Source: Morinoia aosen (Eukaryota; Arthropoda; Malacostraca; Amphipoda; Talitridae). Taken from it: a DNA stretch of 64,000 nt. The notes below the pieces were generated by a model. That model saw only the letters and a list, made by a program, of their open reading frames with translations, ran no database searches and had not been told where the DNA came from. Position 1 is the stretch's first letter, and each line of letters starts with the position of its first letter. This document shows positions 49,343 through 60,600 of this stretch, piece after piece. The stretch lies in NCBI GenBank assembly GCA_030386875.1, contig CM059574.1:5525934-5589933 (forward strand). The letters run 5' to 3'. Position numbers and translations under genes: made by a program.

Positions 49343-49792
49343 GTAAAAAAACATGGATATTAATTTATTTTATGTGACCAAAAAACCATGCTTTTTGAAA
49401 AAAAGATTTTTTACAAAAAACATGAGTGTTATGAAATTTTATCTGACCAAAAAAACATGACCTTTTAAAAACCATGTTTTTTTCACAAAAAGTCATTAAT
49501 ATCCATGTTTTTTAGTCATGATTTTTTTGGGAAAGAAAACATGATTTAAAAAAAAAACAGCATGGTTTTTGTTCGCACATGAAATATATTAATATCCACA
49601 TTTTTTAATCATGATTTTGCTATAAAAAAAGATGTTTTTCTAAAAAACAGCATGGTTGTTTATGGTAAAATAACGTATATTAATATCCGTGTTGTTTAGT
49701 CATGAATTTTTTGTAACAAAAACATTCAAAAAACAGCATGGATTTTTTGGTCACACAAGATATATTAATATCCATTAGAACCTTACCAGGTC

Positions 49793-50014
49793 TTAGAATA
49801 AAATATCCACAAAGAATCTATTCACTCTATAAAACCTTTCGGAGACTAGCTCCATCCTCAGTAAGTCATTCAGTCAAATGTTTTTCAAAGGAACAGTGAA
49901 AATTCATTGTCCATTTCAACAAATTTTACTGAATGACTGAGGATGGAGCTGGTCTCCGAAAGGTTTTATGGAGTGAATAGATTCTTTGTAGATATTTTAT
50001 TCTAAGACCTAGTA
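49793..50014. repeat. Second hairpin inside the hAT element
   Basis: The arms at about 49793-49880 and 49926-50014 are inverted copies (for example TATTCACTCTATAAAACC against its complement) with roughly five mismatches and a loop of about 45 bases. It differs in sequence from the other hairpin and from the AT-rich units, so it may be a separate foldback insertion. Confidence 0.85.
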
Positions 50015-50695
50015 CCAGTTCTTTTAAACATGATTTCAATATTAACAGCATTCTTTGTTTATAAGTTTCTAAAGACAATTCGATAAAAGAAAAATAACTT
50101 TCCTGTTATTTATATCCGTGTTTTTTTAGTCATGATTTTTTTTAAATGTTTAAAAAAAACAATTTTTTTGGTCCCATAAAATATAATAGCCATGTTTTTT
50201 AGTCAAGATTTTTCTGTTAAAAAACAATGTTAAAAAAAAACAGCATTGGATTTTTAAGGTCACATAAATATATTAATATCCATGGTTTTTATTCATAATT
50301 TTGTATAAATAACGTGTTTTTTTAAAAACAGCATGGTTTTTTAGTCACATCTCTATCAATGACCATAAGCAAAGATATGTTATTATAACATACCATTTTC
50401 GGAGTTGAAGGTCATTCACATGTATTGTAAAATAGATGAAATATCAAAGCATGAAACCACAGAAAATGAAAAATTTCATAAAACCATAGAAAACAATCAA
50501 TTAAGAAGTATGCTGTTTTATTTTGTAATTTGACATGAAAACAAATAATGTAGTGTGGTTCTTTTTCTTCCTGAGTTATTTTCAGACAAAATAGTTAAAA
50601 AAACCAAAATATCCACATTTTTTTGACCACGTTTTTTTTGCGAAAACAAGTGTTTTTTTAAAAAAAAGGCATGTTTTTTTTTAGTCACATCTCTA

Positions 50696-52000
50696 TATAA
50701 GTCTACTTAGTGTTGTTGGGAAGCTGTATGTAAGAGTTTTAATTGGAAGAGTGAGAGTGATGAAGGATAGTGTGCTTGCTGAAGAACAATGTGGTTTTAG
50801 AAGAGGTAGAGGTTGTGTGGATCAAATGTTTGCTGTGAGGCAGGTAAATGAGAAATACTTAGCAAAAGGTAGAGATGTATATCGGGCATTTTTGGATCTA
50901 GAGAAGGCGTATGACAGAGTGGACCGTGAGGCTCTATGGCACGTTGATAGCAGAGCATGTGTGAGAGTAGGGAATGAGGTGAGTGAGTGAGTGGTTCCCA
51001 GTTGTTACAGGTGTGAGACAGGGTTGTGTGATGTTGACGTGGTTGTTTAATTTGTTTATGGATGGTGTGGTGAGAGAAGTGAATGCCAGAGTGTTGGGAA
51101 AAGGTGCGCAGTTGGTGGGACAAAATGGTATGTATTGGGAAGTGTGTCAGCTGTTGTTGGCAGATGATACAGTGCTTGTGGTTGATTCAGAGGAAAAACT
51201 GAGGAGACTGGTTGCAGAGTTTGGTAGAGTGTGCAAAAGGTGGAAATTGAGGGTAAATGTGAATAAAAGTAAGGTGATGAGATGTTCAAGAGGTGGAGTG
51301 TTTGGAACTTTGGATGTGAGGATGAATGGTGAAGTGTTAGAGGAGGTGGAGCATTTTAGGTACCTCGGATCGGATGTGGCTGTTAAGGATAGTATGGAAG
51401 TAGAAGTGAGGCATAGAGTGAGTGAAGGCTGTAAGACATTGAGTGCAATAAGAAAGTGTTTGAATGCAGGAGTTTGAGTATGATTGCTAAGAGAGGACTG
51501 TATGACAGCTTGATCGTGCCAGTTTTGTGGTATGGAGCAGAGTCCTGGGGGTTGAGAGCAGCTGAGAGGAGGAAGTTGGATGTGTTTGAGATGAAGTGTT
51601 TGAGGAGCATGAATGGAGTAACAAGAAGAGATAGGATCAGGAATGAGTTGGTTAGGGGGCAGACGGGTGTTATCAAAAAGTTGAGCTGGCGAGTGGATGA
51701 AAGAGTGCTTGGATGGTTTGGACATGTTGAAAGAATGAATGTTGAGAGGCTGGTGAAAAAGATTTATACGTCGGAAGTAAGTGGTTATAGAGCGCTAGGT
51801 ACACCACGGATGAGTTGGATGGATGGGGTGAAACGTGCTTTGTATGAGAGGAGTCTGACTGTGGACGTGGCAAGAGGGATGACTGCGGACAGAAGTGAGT
51901 GGGAGCAGTGCGTAAGAAGGTAATTTTATTTTTGACACGGTACTGGAAGTTGCCCGCGTGTGATGGGATTGACCTGTCTTATGCGGGGGGAGGGGTTGCA
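50696..52000 (+). mobile_element. LINE-A remnant, downstream part: reverse transcriptase core to C-terminus
   Basis: Resumes with ISLLSVVGKLYVRVLIGRV, then EEQCGFRRGRGCVDQMF, motif A FLDLEKAYDRVDR, motif B TGVRQGC, motif C LLADDTVLV, HFRYLGS, and a long C-terminal part including VPVLWYGAESWGLRAAERR and GTPRMSWMDGVKRALYER, ending at 51923. There are frame breaks near 50985 and 51465. Motif C reads LADD instead of YADD. There is no RNase H. The following GC-rich 250 bases are probably its 3' UTR. Inactive. Confidence 0.85.
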
Positions 52001-52268
52001 CTCAATGAAGCGGTCGGGGTAAACCAGCTATGGTGGTTGTGGTGATGGTTGTGCTGGGCTGCTGCTGATCCTGGCAGTCTGGTGCGGCCAGTACTGCCTC
52101 TCTCGCCTCCTAGTACTAAGAGTGATGATTGTGGCCTGTTATCGGCTACCCTCCTATAGGGAGGAAAAGCCTGGTATATGCATGTATCTCTGCCTGTACC
52201 TCAGATACTAGGGAAGCTGGGTCTTTATCATGACCTTAATATATAGATTTTTAAACCGGGGGAATGAC

Positions 52269-52726
52269 TTGTACAAAATTCTGGTGGAAACTGGTAGGGT
52301 TTATGTTTTATCCGATTTACTGGCTTGCTGACCAACCCAGCCGAAGAAGACTTTCGGGCTTCCCAAGACTGCTAGAGCAGTTAGAACACAGCCTCCATTC
52401 CGTATTAACCTTCTTACGCTGGTGATTCTTCAGCAATTCTTGAGCCTCAGCCCATCAGTTATCGCGGATTGAGCGACCATCGTCGAGCGTCTCCCTTCGC
52501 ATCACGGCCGCTGGGAGTCCGAGCCATCCGAAGGGGGAAGGAGTGGATCTACTAACTGGGGGCCATAGGAAGGTCTGCCGAGGATTTTTACATCATAATC
52601 CTGAGTTTCCATAAGGTGAGGCAATCTGCCAGTGAAACTCCTGATCTCGCCCCTTGCCATCTTATTTAAAGTGGATGATCCCATAGAACTGGACCGTTAT
52701 TTTGTTTCCACCAGGTTTTGTGCCAA
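52269..52726. mobile_element. MITE with 23-bp terminal inverted repeats
   Basis: The left end TTGTACAAAATTCTGGTGGA and the complement of the right end, TTGGCACAAAACCTGGTGGA, continue alike for three more bases. The 458-bp interior is non-coding. No clear target duplication, so the superfamily is unknown. It follows the 3' end of LINE-A. Confidence 0.5.
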
Positions 52727-53160
52727 TACTATAATTACTATAACTGCTCAAATATCATTCATATCTCGCATACTATATTGATGCTAAATTTTAAGTTCTG
52801 TTTCCGTTTCTCCACAGGTGTGAATGTTGTGAACCTGGCGTGGATGGGGAGAGCTGGAACTTGTATCTAATAATAAAGATAAAAATTAACCTGGAAGGAA
52901 GAAAACTTTCTTCCATAAGTAATAGAAGATTTGTTATTCCACCTTCCACCGTTAGTTGTTAGTAATTGAAAGGCACAGAAACGGCCTAGTGGTAATTAAT
53001 TGGTGCAGAGCTTCTTCAAGCTCAATTCATTTCACATTCATTTTTTGTTTATGACTGACATATAATTCTTTTCATTTTATTGCAGCAAAAATTCCTCAAA
53101 ATTTAGAGTCTCTAAATTTTAGAATAATTGGGAATCACTTTCTATATAATGTAGTCTGAT

Positions 53161-55375
53161 TGGGTTAATATTGAGTTTAATGTTGTCAACAATTTTAATA
53201 AATTTGTTGCCATAGATGAGTAATATGGTAGATTTAAAGAAGTTTTACATGAATGACATTGTGCTCGCAAATGCTTAGTTTTTGAGATATTTAACTTTGA
53301 AATTATAGGAACTGCGCTCATGAAATGGGTTTTCCACGCAAAAGCAGAGCGTGTTCCAACAATGTGTTATTAATATTTTTTGTGTTATTGACTAAAACAT
53401 CCTGGAAGTGGGTTCAGGCTCCGTGGGGTCGGCTAATAATAAATTAAAAAGTACTCTAACAGCTCCAGCTCAAGCGCGCAACTGACTGGAAATGCTATGG
53501 AACAGGAAATTTTAAAAGCTGAATAACTAAAAAATAACGCATCAGCGAGTAGAATGACATTCTTGTAAAACATTTTTAAACGTGTTTCTTTAGTGATTCT
53601 TGGCAACAAAATTATTAAAATTGTTGACAACATTAACCCCTTCCCCAGCAGAAACGTGTAGGGCCTATACATACACGTTTTCACAAAACGTTCTTTTTCC
53701 AGTCATCGACGAGTATACTTGTCTAAAACTTTACCCTCAAAAACCAGCTACATACGTAAATACTCATCGAATTTAAGCCTTTGTAAGCCATTCTACGTAT
53801 GAAACGAGTATTCTCGTCAAATCGCACGCCTGACAGAGGCGACAGGGTTGAGCTGTGGGATTTCAAGGACATTGTTACTAGACGTGCTCCAACAGCCATT
53901 GCCGTCGGATGGGTGTTGTTTGCATCCACATTTGCATTCATTTTTTTGTAGCATTTTCAAGTGTTACACCCCAAATGTCTGGTTCAACGGAAGATAGTGA
54001 ATATGAACCCTCCCACAGAACCTTGAATACTTCTGATAACTCTGCCAGTTCATCAGACAGTGACTATTTCTTGACATCAGACAATGACTATTTGACTCGT
54101 TTCTGCCGACGAAGGTATTTTCAAAATAAAAAGTTAACCACAAAAATGGGAAGAAAAAATAATTACAAACTGTTCATAATCAGCATCAAAAATACTATAT
54201 AGAACCAAAATAAAAAATTAGTCAGAAAAATAAACGTTTTTAAAAAAAAAAAATTGTTGGGGAAGGGGTTAAACTCCATATTGACCTCTGATTGTTTCAA
54301 ATATATATGTTATTTCTTAAGAGCAGAAAAGGGTCAATATTAATTTGGGTTATGTTAAGGATATGCAACTAATCAATTTTCAAAATTTTGTTTCCCGGAT
54401 CATAGTAATTACATCGAAATAAACAACTTTTCATCTATGCACTTTTTTGGGCAAATGAGTCTTCAACAAGTTATAGCGGTAAATGACTGACCGCAGCTCT
54501 AATGTTTGAAGTGGCAAGTAATTCATCGAGCGATCAGATGGCAACACTACAATGGACTCTACCTTTTGACGCACTAGAATGATCAAGCGCATTCCCGCCA
54601 TCTAAGAAAAAAATGAACATATTGCTATATTTTGTAATTTTCTATTTATAATTTCTATTGTGTTATTAACTAAAAGATCCTAGAAGTGGGTTCAGGCTCC
54701 GCAGGCTCCCCGGGGCCGGCAAATAATGAATTATAAAGTACCCAGAAGTACTCTACCCAACCTAAACCCACCGCTATAACTCAAATACTCATTTGCCCCA
54801 AAAACTGCATAGAAGAAAAGTTGTTTATTTCGATGTAATTACCATGATACAGGCAACAAAATTTCAAAAATTGATTAGTTGCATCTCCTTAACATTAACC
54901 ATTAATTTTACTGCTGTCAATGATTTTGAAAATTTGTTGCCACATTTAGGTACTTGAAGACATTTTAAGACATTTTACGTGAAGGATTCTGTGCTTGCAA
55001 AAACTTAGTTTTTGAGATAAAGTATCAATGATGTTCAGGTAAGAATAACATAAATGGCACTGAGATAAGTCAAGTTATTTTCGGTTTACTAAGGTTAGTT
55101 AGTACCAAAGTATTAACAAAGTAACCAAACTTTGCCTAACCTAACCTCACCTATCATTACATCAAAACCGTATTTCAGCTTATTTACGTGTTTGTATTCA
55201 ATTTTATATACAATGTTTCTATAACTTCAAAGTCATATATCTCAAAAATTAAGTATTTGTGAGCATAATGTCATTTGCAAAAAACATTTCAAATTTATCC
55301 TACTTCTTAAATGAGCCAATAAAATTTTAAAAATTGTTGACTACAGTAATATCAATATTGACCCAGAAAGGATCT
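53161..55375. repeat. Cluster of three inverted-repeat pairs
   Basis: Pair 1: 53161-53310 against 53500-53636 plus 54269-54295 (arm 2 interrupted by P7), with shared TTAATGTTGTCAACAATTTT. Pair 2: about 54350-54480 against 54770-54905, with shared ATGCAACTAATCAATTTT and ATTACATCGAAATAAACAAC. Pair 3: about 54920-55020 against 55240-55370, related to pair 1. The block 53400-53450 (GAAGTGGGTTCAGGCTCCG) recurs at 54675-54740. No coding capacity. It looks like decayed foldback transposons of one family. Confidence 0.7.
53637..54268. mobile_element. TTAA-flanked piggyBac-like element P7
   Basis: TTAA (53633-53636) then CCCCTTCCCCAGCA; the other end is the complement of CCCCTTCCCCAACA followed by TTAA (54269-54272). 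632 bp. A 97-codon plus ORF (53909-54202) contains an acidic Ser-rich stretch (SEYEPS, SSDSDYFLTSDNDY) resembling the N-terminus of piggyBac transposases, so it may be a deletion derivative. It interrupts one arm of an inverted repeat: the flanking sequence rejoins at TTAA. Confidence 0.8.
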
Positions 55376-55671
55376 CTCCTGAGAGCTGAAAATCAGATGA
55401 AGGAAGTAAGACAGATTAACCAGGACTTAGGGTTGAAAAGATAAGTTTTCCGTATCTCAATCAGAAGACCCAGAAGGGTCAATGTTTATTATTTGTGTCT
55501 CACCATATCTTTCTAGCAGTGTTTGCTCTAGCAATTTGGTCAACGCACACAAAAGACATGATTGTAAAAAATTCATTAAATGCTTAAATAAACTATTAGA
55601 CAGATACTTCACTATTGCTTCACCACCTCTTGACAATTTTTAATCGGATCCAACTTAACCTTGAGGGCTGA

Positions 55672-55912
55672 GTACTTGAACTTGAAATTGAGGGCTGACA
55701 GTGTCAGGGCCTTTGTAACGGCCTACAATTCCCTCCACAATTTTCACATAAAGAGTTCAGCGCCTGGTAGGCTGGTACCAGACTTGTCCACTAAACTACT
55801 CAGGATCTACCAATCCTTGTCACAAGCTGCCATTGGACGGCATAACTGGGATAACCAGTATGTCAAAGACCATCCCCAGGCATATTGGGTCATTACTGAC
55901 CACTCTACCTAA
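55672..55912 (-). mobile_element. Short repeat sharing the LINE 3' end, copy 2
   Basis: Aligns with copy 1 over about 170 bases and ends with the same tail; its hairpin is ACTGTCAG-type with two compensating changes relative to the LINE. It extends about 70 bases further than copy 1. The plus strand is open for about 80 codons here, but the other copy is frame-broken, so I do not call a gene. Confidence 0.55.
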
Positions 55913-55924
55913 CTGGCTCATTCC

Positions 55925-57510
55925 AGTCACTGTCTCTTACTCCAGGCACGCACAAGAAACATTTTCATAGCTTCATCGATACTCAAATTACACTCCTGAT
56001 CCAGTCCAGCAAGACATCTCATACCGCAATCATCTGCAGCACATCTGGCATACCACTCATTCTCTCCATACTGCTCAAGCATCACATTCATGAAACTTTC
56101 TCTCTCCTGCTCGTACTTACTGCATTCCAGCACAAAATGCTCAATTGTTTCCTCTACTCCACTAATACATTACCGACATAATCTGTTATTATTCTCATTC
56201 CACCTCCATATACGTTTGTTCACACTCAATGACTTACATCTCACAGCAAACAAGAGTTGACTTCCAAAACTACCATCATAGAACATCTCAAACTTAGGTG
56301 CTTCTTTTTTCATTTACCATTCAAGTGTAGGCTTCCGCATCATGCTAAGTTTCTACTTATTCAATCCATACTCTTTTCTTTGCCTCTCAATCTTTCCTCC
56401 ACCTCTTGCAGTCCCACTCACGCCCTGCACCTCCAGCATTTAATAAACTCCAGTCATCTACAGGTCTACCAATTCTAACATGAATAATCTTTTGCATACT
56501 AAGTTTCCTTGCATGCCCCAAACACACTTTCTCCCAATAGCTTACACTCAGATTTCATTCAAAAATTTGCTTTGCCCATCTGCTATTCTGCATTATTTCA
56601 ATTCTCACCTTACAATTCAGCACTGCTTTCATCATTCTTTCTGAAAATAGGCTCCACCCAAGGTCACCTCTAATGGCTTCTGTACCTGTCCATTTCGGAG
56701 CACCCAATGCTAACCGTCCTACCTTATTTTGTATTACATCAAGCTTTTCAAGATCACTTCCATTCCAGGCAAGAGCACTCATACCATACATGACACTAGG
56801 TACAGCAACATACTTCCACATTCCTCTCACACATTCATACTTGTTTGTTCTGTATCTGACCATACTACTTAACCGTCCACTCCACTGCATAGCTTTGCCA
56901 CTTTTTCACCCTTAGTTCTTCACTTATCATACAGCCTAGATATTTGTATTCTTTTGTTCTACCTATTCTGATTTCTCCAATATTCCACAGTCTGTCTCTA
57001 TTAGTCTCATCACTATTTATAACCATAACCTTACTTTTGTTGGCACCAAAGTTCATCTTGAAATCTGTACTATATCCATTCACAATGTCAAGCATCCTTT
57101 GCACTTCATGTCCACATTCACTAACCACAACCACATCATCAGCATACAACAAACAGCTCAGTCTCTCAATATCAACTTTCAGTCCTAAGCCACTCCTTCT
57201 CAATCAAACTGCTAATTCTTCTGTGTACAATCCAAACAACAGGGGAGACAGAGTACAGCCCTGTCTCACTCCTCCAACACTCCTCACTTGCCCTGTTTCC
57301 AAATTTCCTAACCTGTATATTGCGCTTGTGTTCTCATACAGACTTTGTACAATTTTTACTATTTTTCTGCTAAACCCAACTTTTCTCAAAACTTCAAAGA
57401 GCCTAACCCGATCCACTCTGTCATACGCCTTTTCAATATCCATGAATGCTAAATATACCTTCTTATCATCCTTCCTCATTCGCTCAATTATTTCACTAAC
57501 TACTTGAACT
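55925..57510 (-). mobile_element. LINE-B remnant: reverse transcriptase and C-terminal zinc knuckle
   Basis: Reading on the minus strand: motif A YLAFMDIEKAYDRVDR, motif B GGVRQGCTLSPLLF, motif C LLYADDVVVVSE and EYKYLGCMI between 57479 and 56865. After a frame change follows the thumb-like region (56890-56555), then a decayed stretch, then the C-terminal LECSKYEQERESF region ending at 55927. At least two frameshifts and several stops make it inactive. The reverse transcriptase is cut off just upstream of motif A where the I-clade LINE ends, so it is either 5' truncated or was split by that insertion. It has no RNase H. Confidence 0.85.
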
Positions 57511-57668
57511 TGAAATTGAGGGCCGACAGCGTCGGGACCTTACAAACAGATTATCCTCCCCGAAACAACGTCAATCCAGAAATACTTACTTCGGGTTACT
57601 TCGGGTTGGATGAGGCGCGTCGCCGACGAAGGCCTTGGCGCCCTTTCTCTGCATTGCTTGTTTCAGGA

Positions 57669-60600
57669 TCAAATTCTTGAGAGGAAGTCTGTTGTTCTCA
57701 GGAAGTCTATGATTGCTTCAGGACACAGAAGAGGGCTGATGATGGCATTTACTGTGAATGACACATTGTTGGCAGTGCAGAGCTGATGCAGCGGTAGGCG
57801 GAAATTATCATACTTTGGGCAAGTAATGAAGATGTGCTCGAGTGAGAGAGGACAGTGGCAGCAGCTGCACCTCAGGGGCAGAGATCTTGTCAGGTAGTGG
57901 CTGTGCATTAGGCGCGTTATGCCAAGTCGAATGCGGGTGAAGCCAATTTGGCTGGTACGGGGAAGTTGGCAAGGAACTGATTCTGTGTTTATTTGTCTCT
58001 TGAAGTTAGTTAGGTTTGCAGGGCGAGCAGCCCAGTCAGACTGCCATTTCCCTAAGTAGAAGGAATTAAGTTTGGAATGGAGCTCTCTGTAAGAGAGTGG
58101 AAGTGCCACAGTATTTGGTAGAACCAGTGCTTCTTTGGCTAATGTATCTGCACTTTTGTTGCCTTTAATGCCTTTGTGACTAGGAATCCAGTGCAATGTT
58201 ACTTTCCTAGGGGGCATGGCAAGGAGCAAGTTGTTAATCCACACAATAAGGAAATGGGTGGGACGGTTAGGTGAGCTGATTGCAAGAATTGAGGATAGAG
58301 AGTCTGATAGAATGATAAAGTTTCCACACAATTTTGATAGAAAAAGCAGAGCAGTGTATATGGCATAGAGCTCTGCAGAATATATTGTGCAACCTTGTGG
58401 GAGTTTGGCCTTTAGTTGAAAGTCATCACTGTAGACACCACAGCCCGCCACACCATCCTTCATTGAACCATCAGTATAGACTGCCGAGCGGGTCGGATGT
58501 GCTGCCAGTAGGTCTGATACCACGGCTTGCCAGTTAGCATCAGGAGTACAATCTCTTGGCATAATGGAGAGAGAGGAAGAGACAGGGAGATCGGGAGTAG
58601 TGTATCTACAAGACATTGGGATGGTTTGAATGTCTGTAAACTTCAGTCCTGCCTTCTGGAATTCTCTGTATGCACATCCCAGGAAAGATAGTGGGATATT
58701 TAAGTAATCAAAAAGGGCAAATGGGTGGTAGTTGAGCAAGAGCAGACGCACTGGGTGTTGTGGGATGGCCAATACTCTGCAGCAGTAGGACATTAGGAGG
58801 GACTGTCTGTGATACTTTAAAGGAAGTAAGTTTGCTTCTGCCTCCAGCATGTAGGTTGGGGTGCACTGGAGTGCTCCTAGCATGGTTCGGGCAGCTGCAT
58901 ATTGTATTCTGTCCAGCTTTGCAAGATGCGTCTCAGCAGCTGAGCCATAAAGCAAACTGCCGTAACTTAACTTTGATCGAACAAGCGACATGTATAGCTG
59001 CCTGAGGGTTGTAAAATCAGCTCCCCAGCCCCGGGCAGATACTACTGACAGCAAACGCAGGTCAGATTGGCAACGCGATGCTAGCGTCCCAATGTGGTGC
59101 TTCCAAGTGAGAGATCTGCCAAAGTGCAGCCCCAGAAACTTCACCACATTAACGAAGGTCAAGTTCCTATTGCAGAAGTGGAGATTTGGAATTGCATAAT
59201 TACATTTGCGAGTGAAAATGATGGCTTCTGTTTTGCTAGCGAAGAACTCCAGGCCCCATTTGTAAGACCACTGTTCTATTTGGTGCAGTGCTTGTTGGAG
59301 TTGGTTTGTTGCTGTGTCCAGACTGGCATGTGTGCACCAGATGGCACAATCATCAGCATATAGTGAATGCTGGACAGAGTTTGGAATATTGGAAAACAGG
59401 TCATTTATAAAGATTGTAAAAAGAGTTGGGCTGATGACTGAGCCCTGGGGAACACCACTTGTAGCTGGGAAGGAAGTAGAATATGTGCCGCAGGAGCGTA
59501 CTCTGAGAGAGCGAGAGGTGAGGAAGTTTTGTACAAATTTGGGTAGGTTGCTTCTCAGTCCAATTTGTTTTAACTTTTGCAGGAGTCCTAGGTGCCACAC
59601 AGAATCAAAAGCATGTGAGGTATCAAGTAGTACTGCTACACAATAGTTTTCCAATGCCAGAGCTTCCTGAATGGTGGTCTCCAGTCTGCACAGAGCATCA
59701 ATTGTGCTATGTGATGCTCGAAATCCACTCTGCGAGGTGTCAAAAAAGGAGCACTTTTCCAGGTGGCTTTGCAGTCGCCAGTTGACCATCTTCTCTAAGA
59801 CTTTGCATAAACAGTTTGTCAGTGAGATAGGTCTGTATGAAGAGGTAAGGAAAGATGGCTTACCTGGTTTAATAAAAGGGACAACTATGGCTTCATGCCA
59901 TTGATGTGGAAAACCATTGCTATATAGAAAGTTGTAGAAGGCCAAGAGGCTGTGTTGATGGTGGCTGGAAAGTTGCTGGAGAAACATGAAAGGTATCTGA
60001 TCTGCTCCAGGAGACGTTGATGTTGAGGTTCTGATGGCCTTTCTCAGTTCACTGAGTGAAAAAGGTTTATTATACCAAGGAGATGAAGAGTATTGAAAGT
60101 TAGGAGGATTTCTCTCTGTAAGTTGCTTGTGGGTTTGGAATACTGCATTGGCTGAGGTGACACAGTTTCTTTGAGAGAAGAAATGAGCAAATTCATTTGA
60201 TACGTTAGTAGGATTGGTGGTAGGATGGTTATTGATTCGTAGGGCAATGAGTTTTGTAACTGGTTTTCCTTTGAAGGCTCTCACCTTGTTCCACACTTGA
60301 CTGCTTGTTGATTTGCTGCTTATTGATGACACAAATGCTTGCCAGCTTTGCATTCTGGCTTCCTTGGTGGTTTTAATAAAAATCGCCCGGGCTCTCTTGT
60401 ATTCAATCCAAAGTGATGTATTGCCTCTGTTTTTCTTATATTTGTTAAGTGCTTTCTTTTTATTTCTCATTGTGACAGAGCAAGCTTTGTTCCACCAACA
60501 GACAGACATTTTTTTTGGCGTGATTTTTTGGAGGTGCTGCTCAGCCGCAGACATGAAAGCAGATGTTACAGTGCCACATGCTTGAGTAGGGGAAAGGAAA

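Larger units (their letters stand above)
47679..50695. mobile_element. 3.0-kb non-autonomous hAT-type element, itself invaded
   Basis: The ends are TAGTGATG on the left and the complement of TAGAGATG on the right, flanked by the 8-bp duplication TATAAGTC (47671-47678 and 50696-50703). Removing the element restores the reading frame of LINE-A exactly. 8-bp duplications and TAGNGATG-like ends are the hAT signature. The interior is not coding: it is made of many ~65-bp AT-rich units containing CATGGATATTAATAT and GTGACCAAAAAA in both orientations, plus two long hairpins, a family D SINE and a tRNA-derived SINE. Confidence 0.85.

Noticed and set aside
50797-51725. Long minus-strand ORFs opposite LINE-A
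   Set aside because: Shadows of the GT-rich coding strand of the reverse transcriptase.
55661-55912. 83-codon plus ORF as a host gene exon
   Set aside because: The homologous copy at 63.3 kb is frame-shifted, and the tail is shared with a LINE 3' UTR, so it is repeat sequence.
56944-57507. 187-codon plus-strand ORF
   Set aside because: Antisense shadow of LINE-B reverse transcriptase.
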